DNA of 64,000 nt from Theropithecus gelada (lineage: Eukaryota; Chordata; Mammalia; Primates; Cercopithecidae), in the NCBI RefSeq assembly GCF_003255815.1, contig NC_037682.1:47263712-47327711 (forward strand), given 5' to 3'. Position 1 is the first letter of the stretch, and each line of letters opens with the position of its first letter. Shown here piece by piece: positions 36,218 to 49,260 of this stretch. The notes beneath the pieces were generated by a model, which saw nothing but the letters and a program-made list of their open reading frames with translations, searched no databases and was not told the origin of the DNA. Position numbers and translations under genes: made by a program.

Positions 36218-36289
36218 GCTCAGAAACCCTCCTCTGGTGCTCCTAGGAACACAAACCAGATGCGATCACCAGCTACATCATCTCTGATT

Positions 36290-36475
36290 CTCACTACCGC
36301 TCTGCTGTGTGTGAATTGCTGTCCCCATTCTATAGATGAGAGAAACAGAAGCTTGTAGAGAATAAGTCACCTATCAAAAGGTGGGTATTCCACAAATCCA
36401 GTTTCAAATCCAATTTTTGCTAACTCTGAAGCCTGGGCTCTTTCTACTGCAACACAAGTTCTCTACTGACATGAG
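36290..36475 (+). repeat. MIR SINE (paralogue of 19010-19170)
   Basis: 'attgctgtccccattctata', 'gagagaaacagaagcttgta' and 'aataagtcacctatcaaaag' mark the MIR core at the same distance from the receptor exon as in copy 1. Confidence 0.75.
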
Positions 36476-38798
36476 AATAACATTATGATTGAAACACCCC
36501 CACTCAACCAGCCAGCATTGTGGACCCAAGCATTACTCTGTCCTGGACCTGAAATTCTGTCTCTGGTGCAGGAATCAGATACATGGACAAAAAGGTGGTT
36601 GTGACACCCTCATGACTAAGAGTGGTCATCCATGGATGAAAATGAAGACCATCCCTCATTGATCATAGAAAGATGTGACATCTTGCTAGGGCAAGGTCAC
36701 ACTTGTCCTAGGAAGACAAGGGCTAGAAATTGTCTGGGCCTGTTGGGCTAGGAATGGCTCAGTGTGTCCTTCATGGCACTTTTTAAAGTGAATAAAAGGA
36801 GCATTTTTTATATCCCCAGTGCCTAGCTCCATGTGCAACACTCTGCGTTACGCAGAAATATCCATCCAGTGAATGAATGCATGAATGAAGAGCCTCTCAT
36901 GGTAGTGATAGCTTTGGATTAAATGTAAAATAAAATGAAAACACAATTAAAGGCATTTGAACACACACATATAATGAGATGAAGAAAATTTCATTCATCA
37001 GAATTTTATTTGTGGGCAGCTCTGTCTGTGTTAAAAGAAATTACTGGTGTATGCCCAAATACCTGAAGTTGACCACTGATGTACCTTTGAAATAAGGACT
37101 CAGTGTGGCTTTGCTGAGCACCTAGAAGCATTTTTGTACACAGTGTTGGAGGTGGGGGTGTGTGTGTGTGAGCTAACTTGCTCAGCAATATGAGAGAGGA
37201 GAGAGTAAGTGCGGCTGAGGTCTGAGAGCCACTGAAGGAGGTAATTGAAGTGTGGAAATATCTATGGGGAACTTCTAAGTGTTCTGCTGGGGTACACAAT
37301 GCAAACCTACTCAATTCTGTCTCCCAGGAGATCTTTGGTAGAGTTTCTTGGTTGATGGAAACATTTGTTTGAGAGGAGTCCATGAAGGGAAATAAGGGGA
37401 GTCCAGGGCTTGGAGTGTAAAGAGAGATGTTCATGTAGATTTCAACTGGTGAAAGAGGACTAGCTCATATCTTGGTTAAGAGCAGGAGCTGATTGAGAGT
37501 TTATTAGGTATTCTCTCTTTTAATTCTCTCAAGAACCTAGAGGGTAGGAATTAGTATTATTCCCATATTGCACAGCATGGGAGCACGAAAATGGTGAGTA
37601 TTTTTCCTGGGCATTACACAGTGGTCTACCCTTTTCACCAGCCCTTTGGACCCAGCACCACTGTGAGTCAGTTATACATGAAAGAGGAAAAAAGCAGAGG
37701 AGTCACTCTCAAATTTAATCCAAGTTGGCAGTCAAAATTGTGGGGTGAGAAAAAAACCCTAACCTAAAAAACTTCAGATAGAGAGAGAATGAGAAGCAAA
37801 TCAAATGGGGAACCAAATAGAGGTGAGTGAAAGTCAATTAGAAAGAAATCAAGGAGCACTTTTCTGCATCACAAAGGCCACCTTTGCTCTGGAATCCCAA
37901 GGATGCACAGGGGCAGGAGGCCTGAGAGTGGAAAGAAGACACACCCTCCTATGGGAGCTCAGAGGAGCATCAGAAGTGAGTGCATCCATCATGAGCTCTC
38001 TTAAAGAGACAAGCTGCCACAGCCTTGGTTGTCTAGGAAATGGGAGGAAAACCAGAGCCTCTGTTATCCACACTCAGGGTACTTAAAGGTTGCCCATCTA
38101 TTTTTAGGGTATGATATATTTCTCTTCCTCATGAAACCTGAAGCCCTAAGCACTAAGTCATACCTGTTCTGGTTCACTGTAGTATCGCCAGCATTTAGCA
38201 TGTGTTCCTCAAAGACCATCTATTGTAATATCCTCATATAAGATAAGAAGCAGCCGAGGTTTAAAGATCAAAGGATCTTCCTGAGATCACACCATGAAGA
38301 ACAGACCCAATACAAGCCCGTCGTCCCTGGAGACCTGCATGAGACTTCTCTACTGCTGTTTACCCCATCAGTTATTACTTCCGAGGAGCTCCTGAGAAAT
38401 CTTGATGTGAGCACAGAATCAGAGACAATCAGGGGCTGAAGAAACTGCTAGATTTCCCCAATCTTCATTTTCCTCCTCAGTCACATAACAATTCTGAGAG
38501 TTGAAAATCAGCACAAGGACCCACATCCCAGTTTTCCTGGATGCTGGATGACATCGTATGACCAGGTTCTGGTCAATGGGAAGTGAGCAGATGTGATGTA
38601 AGCAAGTCCTAGCTCATGGGATCAATAGAAGGAGCACAGCCTCTCCTTCCCCTCTTCCTTCTCCATCAGGCTGGAATGCTGTGTCTGGGAACCATGTAGG
38701 ACCACAAGGATGAGCGCACCTCTCTAGACATTGGGCAGCAGAAAGTTTTGAAGTCCCAGTGTCTGATGCCTTGGAGCTTCCAGCTCAGGTCTTAGATA

Positions 38799-39136
38799 CA
38801 AGTCATTCCTGGGTATCCACAGAGGATTGGTCATAGAGCTCCTGCATACACTAAAATCTGCCCAAGCTTAACTTCCTCGTGTAAAATGGCATAGTATTTG
38901 CATAGAACATTCTCCTTTATACTTTAAATCATTTCTAGATTACTTATAATACCTAATGAAATGCAAATTTATGTAAGTAGATGATATACTGTATTCTTTA
39001 GGAAATAATGACAAAAGAAAAGTTTGAACCTTTTCAGTACCTACGCAACTTCTCTCTCCTTTCTTTTTTTGGAATATGTTCTGTCTGTGGTTTGTTGAAT
39101 CTGGATTCAGAACCTACTGACATAGAAGGACAACTG
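38799..39136 (+). mobile_element. MER2 (Tigger-class DNA transposon), copy 2
   Basis: It starts 'caagtcattcctgggtatcc' after a TA at 38797-38798 and ends '...ggacaactg' before a TA at 39137-39138. The TA target duplication is clean. It is orthologous in position to 21510-21850 and 57816-58160. Confidence 0.88.
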
Positions 39137-39389
39137 TACTTTCTTATTTAAGATATTTCTACTTTGTGCTCTGTTAGAGTGGCTAAGTTTATATTCTAAT
39201 AATAAAGAATATGTTTTCTCTTTTTAAAATTACATTGCATTTTCTAGGCATTCTTGGTGAATGCAGATCATTCTTCATAAAATTGACACTAGAGACAGAC
39301 TGTCCAAACATAAAAAAAAAAACTCTGATACAGATGAGATGAGACATGATTCAGTGACATTTAAAGAGAAAAAGCCCCAGGAAGTGGGA

Positions 39390-39930
39390 GGATATATGAA
39401 GTTGGGAGGGATAGTCCTATTTGCCATGAGGGTTTGCTTTTCTTCTTCTCTACCCTATTTGACATTCCAAGAGGGTGGCTTCTGCATACCTCATCAGTGG
39501 GATCATTTTCCTTTCGGTTCCTGGTTCCACAGAAACAATGAGAGACACCAGGAGGAGACCAGAAGGCAGGAGGGGAGTGATTTGGAATTTTCACATCCTG
39601 GCCCTCTGCCTGTGTGGCTGTGTGTTGGTGATGCAGAGCTTCACCACCTGCCTGCTCATCCTCTCCTGCCTCTACAGCATAGCTATGGCTGTGATCCTAA
39701 TGGTAACTGCTCCTTCTCTGTCCCTTTAAGCCTAGGAGAGGAAACAGTGTTCCACTATTGCTACTTAGGGTCCCGCCCCATGCATTGTCTCTTTCCCTTA
39801 ACCCTGTCCATCTTTGTAAATATTCTCCTCGTGAAACACTTCTCAGTTATTTCAGGTGGACCATCTATTTCTTCCTTGGACATTTCCCGATAGGCAAGGA
39901 AGAATTACTTTGAAAGGTAAGTAAAAGAAT
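39390..39930 (+). repeat. Old LTR-like interspersed repeat, copy in unit 2
   Basis: It carries the shared wording 'gccctctgcctgtgtggctg' and 'tttgtaaatattctcctcgt'. The 210-codon plus-strand frame 39261-39893 runs through it, but the equivalent frames in the other four copies are broken, so I read it as chance. Confidence 0.45.
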
Positions 39931-41234
39931 ATGCCCCCTTTTACAGAAGTTCAGCTCTGAGACGTAATGCCAGTATGTCCCCTTGCTCCTTAAATGAATG
40001 TAAGAGACAGCATTTTCTCCATGACAGCGAACTGAATGGTTGCAATAAAGGGGGTGATATGGAGAGATGGATCAGAAGGGAGGAAGGTTTGCCAGACCAC
40101 ATTTGAAACTCACAGAGTTTGGGCTGCCAGCACTCAGTTTACAGAACGAAGCTTCATGTCTCCTGCCTTTTCCTGAAATAAGCTCATGACCCACTGTATA
40201 CAGCTTCTCAAGGTGGAAACACAGGGATGTGAACTTATAGCACAAAAGAATAACTGACTATGGAAAGAAGAGAGTTTTGGTACATACCCTTATGTTTCCT
40301 TCTTCTTCTGTCCAGAGGTGAAGAGCTGCTCCTTGCTAAAGAGGTAGAGCCTTTCTGGGATTCAGGGACTTCAGAGGACACCTCTGTGTTGTGTAATTTA
40401 GGAGATGCCTCCAGGAGCTGGAATGGGAGCTAGTGACCAATCCAGACAACTGATGATAACAGGCCACGTTGTAATTTCTTGTATGAGGACTGTGGGCAAA
40501 CCAGAGGCCAGAGCTGTTTGAGCCCACTGGCCTCTGTCCCACTTTTAGTACATATCAGTCTCTCCCATCGCATCGCATCTTATTCAACTCTTTGCAAGTA
40601 ATTGCTGTTCTGAACATTTAAAAACAATTATGGGTCTAGGTATCAATATAAAGCAATGTGAGCTTATTTTGTGAGGCTTTAAGAGTAAAAAATAAATTAG
40701 ATCATAGGCTCATTCAAGGCCCACAATGGCCTGACCACACTTTTTTGGTGTGTTATTACAGTAGTAATACATTCATGTGTATACTTTCTTTCCAAAGGAG
40801 AGAAAAATGTTTACAAGGTGAAAATCACCTTGATTCTACTGTCCAGAGGCCACCACTTGATACTTTTCACTCTTATTTCTTTAATTATGATCATCTCTGA
40901 GTAATAAAGTTATATTTCATTTTAAGTTATCAATATGAACAAGTGAATCAGTTGATTTCCCTTAAAAAATATAGAATGTTCAACATATGTAACATATTCT
41001 TCTTTTTTCTTCCACTTCATGAAATTTCTTATTTGTTTATTTTTGTTTCAATAGATACTCAAAATTTGATATCTTAACCTATGCTTCCATTCTTATGCCT
41101 CATGCTACAGTCAAATTATGCTACTTATCTTTTTCAGAAATGTCATTTAAATTAGATTATATTCCAAAGATGGAGAGAAGTTCTTCAATGCATTCTTCCA
41201 GCAAATATTTTTTTCAGCACCCTCAGCAAGCATT

Positions 41235-41600
41235 TAATAAGGATCTTGCACGGGTTGAATTTTGTCTGCATGATATTCATATTTGATGTCCTAACCCCCA
41301 GTAATTCAGAACCCTACTGTACAGTATTTGGACATAAAGACTTTAAAAAGGTTTAAAAGGAAGTGTTAGCCTGGACCTTAATCCAACAGGACTGGTTATA
41401 ATAGGAGGAGGTTGGGACACAGACACCCAGAAGGAAGACCACGTGAAGACACAGGAGAAAGAAGATACCATCAACCTGGTCCATGCCTGGATCTCAGACT
41501 TCTAGTCTGCAAAGTTGTGAGATAATAAAATTGTGTTGGTTAAGCCTCCTGGTCTGTGGTACTTTGTTATGGCAGACCTCATGAATTAATAGAGATATAC
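41235..41600 (+). mobile_element. MLT1-like MaLR LTR, nearly complete
   Basis: It runs from 'cttgcacgggttgaattttg' through 'ccttaatccaacaggactgg' and 'gaagacacaggagaaagaag' to a typical 'ggtctgtggtactttgttatggcagacctc' end. It matches 3913-4190 of copy 0, but here the 3' part is kept. Confidence 0.65.
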
Positions 41601-42004
41601 CATGTACCTGGGTTTATTTCAGGCACTTGAGCTTTAGTGTGAATAAAACTTAGACCATGGTCTCCTGGAGCTTATCCCCAAAGGGCTGAATGAGCACTCT
41701 CAGAAAGTAAATAGAGACTGAAAAGAGAAGAGGTCTGAAGGAGACCTGGAGTTAAAGCTCTGGAGGAGAAGTTGGATCCAGCAAACCATCTAAAGAGAAA
41801 CTGATCAATGGAGCAAAAGCCTAAGAGTTAGATAGGAGTTCATATGGGAATTTAGTATATGATAAAGGTTGCATGTCAAAATTGTGGGCAAAACATGAAA
41901 AGGAAAAACTGTGGGAGAAGCAGGAGAGCTAGGAGAATGCTATGCTCCAGAATCCCAAGCCACGGAGTCATTTGTTAGTAGATGGTGTCAGTAGTACTTA
42001 TATG
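41601..42004. other. Non-coding spacer between unit 2 and LINE-1
   Basis: The sequence has L2-like wording near its start ('tgaataaaacttagaccatg', 'tctcctggagcttatcccc'). I see no open frame of note and no named element in the rest. Confidence 0.4.
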
Positions 42005-43060
42005 CTTTTGGTGGTAATGTAAATTAGTTCGACCACTGTGGAAAACAGTGTTGAGATTAATCAGAGAACTTAAAACAGAACTTCCATTCTACCCAGCAAT
42101 GCCATTACAAAAGAAAACAAACTGCTCTATCAAAAAGATATCTGCATTTGTACATTCATTGCAGCACTATTCACAAAAGTAAAGACATGGAATCAACCTA
42201 GGTGCCCATTAACAGTGAATTGGATAATGGCAATGCATTACATATACACCATGGAATAATCACCATAAAAAAGAACAAAATCATGTTTTATGCAGCAGCA
42301 TGGGTGCAACTGCAGGCCATCATCCTAAGCAAATTAACTCAAGAACAGAAAACCAAATGCTGCATGTTGTCATGTATAAGTGGAATCTAAACATTGGGTA
42401 CTCAGGGACATAAAGTTGGTAACAATAGAAACTGGGGTCTACTAGATGGAACGGGGCAAAGGTTGAAAAACTAACTCTTGGGTACGATGCTCAGTACCTG
42501 GGTGATGGGATCATTCATAAACCAAATCTCAGCATCTTGCAGTACACACAGGTAATCAACCTGCACATGTACCCTTGAATCTAAAATAAAAGTTTAAAAT
42601 AAGAACAACAAAAAAGGAACCTTAATGCCCTTCCTGAATCCCTGCACAAAAGGTAAGTTGAAATAGACTAAGGTAAGTTGAAATAGACTACACATCTAAA
42701 TGTAAAAGCAAGAATTAAAATTCTGTTGGAAGAAAACATTGAACATCTTTTCTTTCTTGGGAGCAAGAAAGATTCCTTAGGATATATAAAGTTCTTAAAC
42801 ATAAAACAATTGATGTTAGATTTCATAAAATAAAAGTTTGTGCTAATCAAAAAGTACATTAAAAATGAATAGTGAAGTCCCAAATTGGGAAAAAATATTT
42901 TAAATGCACAAATATGAGAAGGATTTTTATTTAGTATATAAAGAAGTCCAACAAATCAATGTCAGGGACAACTCAATCAATACAGACAGCAGTATTGAAC
43001 AGACAAGTTGAAAAAGATACATAAATGGCGAATAAGCATATGAAAAGATGTGTACTGTGT
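42005..43060 (+). mobile_element. Two forward LINE-1 3' pieces
   Basis: The first piece (42005-42605) runs from 'ggtggtaatgtaaattagtt' to an A-rich end after 'cacatgtacccttgaatcta', a primate L1 3' end. The second (about 42605-43060) is ORF2 C-terminal-region sequence lacking an intact frame, ending 'atggcgaataagcatatgaa'. A 19-base phrase, AGGTAAGTTGAAATAGACT, is repeated in tandem at 42651-42690. Confidence 0.75.
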
Positions 43061-43790
43061 TGGGTGAAAGTTTGGCATGTTTTGAGGTATGTGTCAGATA
43101 GTTATGTTAGGGAGAGGTTTGACTCTGCTCTTGTCTTTATTTGGAATTAACTGTGGTTTAAAGAGGCGTGAATGAGCACCTAGTTGACAAGAGGTAGACT
43201 GAGATGGTTTGAAAGTGTCAACTTCAACTTGTCTAGGCTGAACTCTGTTTCCCAGATTTCCCTTTCCTTTGCGTTTCTAGATAGGATGGGCACCAGGAGA
43301 TTTTGCACAAGATTTTGTGTATGGAAGCGAAGCAGCAACCTTATCGACGTTATGCCTGGAATTTTGGTGCGGGGCACTAGGATGCTCATGCGTGTCTTTC
43401 CTTCCCTGTGGGTCACTCATTGGCATGAGCCAACAGCCGGGCCTGCAGCTTCTCCACCTTCCCTTGGACACCCTCAGCTCCTCTGACTCCTGGACCAGGT
43501 GTGTGTTTAGCTCTATGATGACGGGAGCCAACTTCTCCTGCAGAATCTTCTTTATCATCAACATTGCAGGTACTGAGAGACACTGGCATGGGTTCTAGTC
43601 AGTTCTCAGCGGTTTAGCTCATGCTCCTGGGTTCAAGCTTGCCCTGCAGACTTCAGGTTCCAGCATGAGACAATCAGACAACAGCCTTACAGAGACAATT
43701 TAACCAGAACTTAGTTGTGTCAGGTCTGATCTGTCAGGATTATACACATGATTGTTTAGAGGTGCTGCTGCTCTAACTGAACGCTGATTG
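43061..43790. other. Unassigned segment, possibly an old LTR or transposon
   Basis: It is more GC-rich than its surroundings at 43200-43600 and is not shared with other units. Wording such as 'ctgaactctgtttcccagat' and 'ggatgggcaccaggagattt' suggests an interspersed repeat that I cannot name. Overlapping frames of 93-100 codons on both strands (43184-43598) share no family motif and are probably chance. Confidence 0.35.
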
Positions 43791-43859
43791 ATATGGAATC
43801 ACTACATGAAGGGCTTCCTGAAATATTCGAGAGAAAGAATCTCCTGAAGAAGTCTTCTC

Positions 43860-44600
43860 CCCTTTCCCCAACTCAGTTATGTCCTCTAACGCCTTCTGGA
43901 GAACCAGCTTGGAGGTCTGCTGCTACTGCCACTGCCACTGGCGCTGCCTAAAGGAGCCAGCAAAGAAGAAATTGATGTGACTTCTGGGCAGGTTAATACT
44001 GGACAGGATAATTCCAGTCCTTTTAAGATAATCTAAGATCGTGCTGTAATTCTGAACCCCGTACACCAGAAACCAGTGGTTGCAGAAGAGCAGGCCACGG
44101 AGAAGGGAGACCATTGCTGTGAGCAGGATGGTCACATACAGCCTGGTAAATGGCATCTGCTAGGTGCTACAGAGGATCTTGACTAGCAGAACCAGGCTGG
44201 ACCCAGAGAGAATCACAAATAAAAATAAAATCAGCTATGCTGTAGTGATGACATCAAATATCTGACACCAGTCATGGTCGATGTCCCCAAACAGGGAGCC
44301 ACAGGAATTTCAACCAAGATGCTGAGCAGCAGGGATGGGGCCCAGAGTAGGACACACATGATCACTGGCAGGTATCTTGGGTAAGAGCATGGTGCAAGAT
44401 GGGACACAGAATGCACAGGCGGCTCTTGGTGCTGATGCTGCTCAGCATGTCAGGCCTGAGATGTAGGGAAAGATCCTCACAGGAGTTAAGAAGCTGGAGA
44501 TGGAAGTGGAATTGGAATGGAAGGAGTTGATGCATCCCACCAGGGAACCTATAGGATGGCAACAGAGCAATATAGAGAAGGAAGAGGATGAGAGTGAGTT
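43860..44600 (-). pseudogene. MRGPRX receptor pseudogene, 5'-deleted
   Basis: Receptor similarity covers roughly the end of TM2 to the C-terminal tail. The piece 43923-44156 still reads PFTRLYVTILLTAMVSLLRG, a TM6 relic, then a TM7 relic where NPxxY has become SHINF, and GSFRQRQ. In the ancestral frame a TAG stop lies at 44160-44162 just before this. Another frame (44231-44416) retains the TM4 words VIMCVLLWAPSLLLSILVEI. There is no TM1, no start codon and no splice acceptor. The junction with upstream unit sequence lies near 44595-44610, right after the codons for the TM2 'FLF' region. It is too decayed to assign to X1-X4. Confidence 0.85.
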
Positions 44601-47600
44601 ATGAGAGATCCAGAAAAATATTCATATGAATGATCATGGGCTATGGAGACTGCTAGTTTCCTCCAAAGTCCATACTCTTCTCCCGTCATGTAACAATTCT
44701 GAGAGTTTTAAAGCAACAAAACACCCACTTCCTAGTTTCCTTGATGCTGGATGACATCATGCAACTAGATGCTGGCCAATGAGAGGTTAGAGAAAGTGAT
44801 GTACCCAATTCCCGGCCATGGATATAATAGGATAGTGGCCTCCCATTTTTCTCTTTGCCTCCCCCAGGCTGAGCACTGATGTTTCTTTGTGCTATGTAGA
44901 ACCACCAGAATAAGGGCACCTCTATAGGGACTGGGGAGCAACACTTTAAGAGGAGTCCTGGTAGCTGATGCTTTGGAGCCTCCATTCTAGTCTCATAAAC
45001 TATCTTGTTTATGTCTTGTTATTGTGGGTCTCAAAGTCACCACATTTATACTTAAGCAATAAGAAATGTTTTTCCTTTTAAATTACATCAATTTTCAAAG
45101 CATTTTAAATAAATGTGCAGAACTGCTTCATTAAAGCGACACAAAGAAAGTACAAACAGAAAAAACACGCTGGGGAAGATCAAATAAGACATGATCGAAT
45201 GATATTTAGATAGAGAAAAATCCAGGAAGTGTCAGGATATAAGACGGTGTGATGCTCATCTCCAATTGCCATAAGGATTTTCTTCACCCTTCTCTACGCT
45301 GTTTGGCATGCCAGGAGGGTGGCTTTCATGTGCCTCATCAGTGGGATATTTTCCTTCTGGTTTCTGGTTGAATTTGGCCACTGGGAGTCATCAAGAGACT
45401 GGAAGACAGGAGGAGAGTGATTTGGGATTTCCACCTCCTGACTCTTCTGCCAGTCTGGCTGTGTGTTGGCCATGCAGGGCTTCGCTGTCTGCCTGGTCAT
45501 CCTCTCCCACCCCTATAGCTGCAGCTATGACTATGTTCTCAATGGTAGCTGTTCCTTCTCTTGTCCCTTTAAGCCCAGGGGAGAAAACAGTGCTGCACTG
45601 TTGCTGCTTAAGGTGCTTCCTCACGCACTGTCCATTCCCTTAAAGTTAATCCATCTTTGTAAATAGTCCCCCCATTAAACATTCCTCAGTTATTTCAAAT
45701 AGGAGTGGTTGTTTCTTTGTGGGACCTTTCCAGAAATGCAAAGGAGAATAATTTTGAAAAGCAAAAAACAGTAAAACATGATGTACAGCAGTTCAGGTCT
45801 GGGAAGAAATGCCTCCAAGTCATCCTGCTCCTTACGTGAATGCAAGAGGCAGCATTCTGTTTATGACGGCAGATTTGAATGGTTGGATAAAGGGAAAATA
45901 TGGGTAAATGGATCAGTAGAAAGATCTACTTGACTCCATTTGGAACTCCCGCAGTCTGGGCTGCCAGCACCCAGTTCCCAGAAAGAAGCTTCATTTCGCT
46001 TGCCTTTCCTGTTAACCCCGTGACCCCGTGCATGTAGCACCCTCTCATGGAAAGACTGCGATGTGAACTTTGAGCAAACACCATGGCTGACTATGGAAAG
46101 AAGACAAGGTCTTGGTACATTTCCTTACTTTTCTCCTTCTGTCCAGAGGTAGAGAGCAGTCCCGTGCTAAAGGCAGGGAGCCTTTCTCTGATTGGATGAT
46201 GCCAGAGGACCCTTCTATGTCCTCTAGTTGGGGAGATCCTTACAGGAGCTGGAGTGAAAGCTGGTGACCCATCCAGGCTCGTTAAGATGCTGGACATCTT
46301 AATGGGCTGTGATTTCCTGTACAGGGACTGCAAGAAAGTCTGAGACCAGAGCCATTTGAGAAACATTTTTTCAGTGAGATGTTCCTTGGCCTCTACCCCA
46401 TTTCCACTCACATATCAGCCTCTCCCATCCCATCCCATGTGGCCCACATCCCTGTAAACTATTGTTGTTGTGGACCTTTTAATGCCTGCTGTGAGCCTAG
46501 GTTCAATGTTAAGCAGTGTGAGAATGTATTGTGGGACTTTATAAGTGAAGAATAAGGTATATCAGAAGGTCATCCAAGGCTCACCATGGCCTGAGAACAA
46601 CTGATTTTTTTCACACATTTTTAAATCACAGTAGTTAATGTATTCATATGTCTACTTTCACCCCAATGACAGAGAAGTGCATAAAAAGTGAAAGTCCTCT
46701 GAGTCTCTTTCTCCAAAAGCCACCACTTGCTACACTTGCCATTCTTGTTTTATAATTATTATTAGCTGTGAATAGCAAACTTATGTTTATATTTTTAATT
46801 TATTAGTACTATCAAATGGATCAACTTACTTCCCTTATAAAATGTAAGTAGCACACATAGACTATCTTTCTTCCTCCACTTTATGAAATTTATTTGTTTA
46901 TTTTTATTTGGTGTAAATATCAAAATTTGTGGTCTTAACTCCTGTGACTTATCTTCTTGTGCCTTATGGCGCAGCCAAATTAAACTTGTTATCATTTAAA
47001 AATGTTATTTTTATTAGAAACTATTTCAAATATTTAGAAAAGTTCTTCAATATATTTGTCATTGAGGAGAATGCATGGAATTCCAAGGACCTGGAATGGG
47101 ATGTCAGTTTTCAGTATATACATGCAAATGATTTATTTTTGAAAACTGTGAGTGTATTACTATTTTCAAAATAAAATTTAAAACACAAAAATAAATTCAA
47201 TTATGTAGCTAAGAGAAGGAGATAAAGATTTTAAAACATATGAGAGACAGAGACAGAGAGAGTGAATTGGTGGTGAGAAAATGAAGATAATGAACACAGA
47301 AAACTCTTCTGAAGAGATTTTCTCTGGAGGAAAAAAGAGAAACCAGGTCATGGATGGAGGGGAATGTGGACTTGGGTGGTGTTTTAAGCCAGGAGGTAGG
47401 ATAGCCTGTTGGTACTGCACTGGAATGACCCAACAGAAAGAAGCAGGAGGGAGAGCTGGTCATTATACACAGTGTTTCAGTGCAGAGAGGGGAACCAGCA
47501 TACAAGGGGAAAGGATGGTTATGGACAGGAGTGTGCAGAGTCCATTCCCTGACATGGAAGGGAAGGCAGAGAAATGAGCTCAGAGGCTAACTGACAGGTA

Positions 47601-47794
47601 GACCTGGTGTGGAAAATTGGGGTAATCTCAGTAGAACATCACCTGAAGGTGATAAAAGCGAGGAGGTGATTTTAGGAGAGAGGAGATGGTCTGAAGAGTT
47701 TCCCTTGGAGTGTGAGAGGCAATGATTGAAATGTCACAAGATTGTTCAGGAGAGAAAGTAGTTCAGGCTAAAGGTCACAAGAGTTGGATTCAAC

Positions 47795-49260
47795 TACGAC
47801 AAAAGACTTGAACAGACACTTCTCAAAGAAGATATATGGATGGCGAATAAACACACAAAAGGACATTCAACATCACTAGCCATTAGGGAAATACAAATTA
47901 AAACCACAATGAGCTACAACTACATGCCTCTTAGAATGACTGAAATAAAAAGTACTAGTAGTTTCAAGTGTTGGCAAAGACTTGGAGACATTAGATATGT
48001 CACACATTGCTGGTGGGAAAGTAAAGCTCTACAGTGACTCTGAAAACCTCTTTTGCATTTTCAAAACAGTTAAACATACACTTAACATACAACTCAGAAA
48101 TCCAACCATGGAATGGATCCTAGACTATGGAAAACAATGTTCACTTAAAAATCTGCATACGTTAATTTCCTTAAATAGGTATCATGCATGATTCTGTCTG
48201 TGCTCCTAGATAAGTTCAATCCTCTATGGAATTGCACAAAGAAATATGCCCCACTACCCCAGAAATGAGTGCACTGGAATCTAGTTATCTAGGAGCTAGA
48301 TTCCAATCTAGTACACTCAAAGAGGATTGGGCTGATGTAGGAGCACAGACAGAATCATGCATGTTCATACAAGGGAAGGGAAAGTACATGGGAACTGATG
48401 TCATTATGAGTGACAGTAGATATTGTAATTTGTGTAAGTTGAATAATTTTAAAAATAAAGAAAATAGAATGCAAAATGACCTCAAGCTGGATTAAAGATA
48501 GGACTATTAAAGTGCCATATGGAAATGGTTCATGATTTTAGAAAAAAGTACGTATACATGTGTTTATAGCTGCTCTATTTATGCTAGCTAACCTGGAAAC
48601 AAGCAAAATGTTCTTTTACTTGTGCATAGTGAAACAAAACATAGTACATACATACAATGGAACACTCAGCAATTTAAAAAATCAACAATAAACTATACAA
48701 CCATGGAGTGTATCTATACCTACAAAACTTGCATGGATTTTGAAGGCATTATGCTAAATGAAAAAACTAACTCAGAAGGTTAGATACTGTAACATTCCAT
48801 TTTAAAACATCTTCAAACTGACAAAATTATAGAGGTGGAGAACAGATCTACGGTTGTCAAGGATTTAAGAAGTGGGATGGGAGTGGGTGTGACTATATAT
48901 GGTAGCCCATGGAAGTTCTATGGTTGTGAAGAAACAGTTCTATATCTTCACTGTGGTGATGGTTATATGAATGTCCACATGTGAAGAATATGGCAGAATT
49001 AAACACAAATAAATACACCCCACTTCCCCAGAAATGAGTGCATGCAGAGCCGTTGAAATCCAAGTAAGGTCTGAAGTGTAGATGATTGTACTGTACCAAT
49101 GTCAATTTCCTGGTTTTGATAATATACTATATTGATATAAGATGCCACTTTTGGTGTAGGTTTGGTGATGGGTACACAGGAACTGTCTGTACTATTTTTG
49201 TTAAGTTCTTACTAGTTTTTAATTATTTCAGAATGAAAAGTTAAGAAACAATGGAAAGTT
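47795..49260 (+). mobile_element. Forward LINE-1 3' fragment shared by copies 3 and 4
   Basis: Recognisable wording includes 'acttgaacagacacttctca', 'acaaattaaaaccacaatga' and 'ttatatgaatgtccacatgt'. It matches 61980-62960 but contains an extra block at about 48170-48550 that breaks the L1 alignment. Confidence 0.8.
48183..48363. repeat. Nested inverted repeat in an extra block of copy 3
   Basis: The 25-base arms CATGCATGATTCTGTCTGTG... (48183-48207) and its exact reverse complement (48339-48363) enclose about 130 bases. The pairing continues imperfectly inward (CAATCCTCT / AGAGGATTG). A second, inner inverted repeat TGGAATCTAG (48275-48284) and CTAGATTCCA (48296-48305) sits in the middle with an 11-base loop. 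The block is missing from the paralogous L1 near 62340. Confidence 0.9.

Larger units (their letters stand above)
31525..41600. repeat. Tandem unit copy 2
   Basis: It aligns with copy 1 from about 14420 to 24060, with small gaps, and ends with a complete MLT1-like LTR. The interval 31525-35236, downstream of the pseudogene, holds a short reverse L1 piece (31760-31925) and an old L1 3'UTR (33910-34330). The interval 36260-41235, upstream, holds MIR, L2 and MER2 remnants and the old LTR-like block (39390-39930). No working gene was seen. The 96-codon minus frame at 32726-33013 and the 210-codon plus frame at 39261-39893 lack conservation of frame in sister copies. Confidence 0.8.

Noticed and set aside
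39261..39893. 210-codon plus-strand open frame
   Set aside because: It runs through a diverged interspersed repeat; the same stretch in the four sister copies has stops and shifts, and no domain is recognisable.
43184..43598. Overlapping 93-100 codon frames on both strands as a possible novel gene
   Set aside because: Both strands are open equally, no start context or splice signals stand out, and the segment reads like an unnamed interspersed repeat.
48183..48363. Inverted repeat as a possible CRISPR-like or tRNA/hairpin RNA gene
   Set aside because: There are only two arms, no regular spacers, no tRNA boxes, and the context is a mammalian L1 relic.
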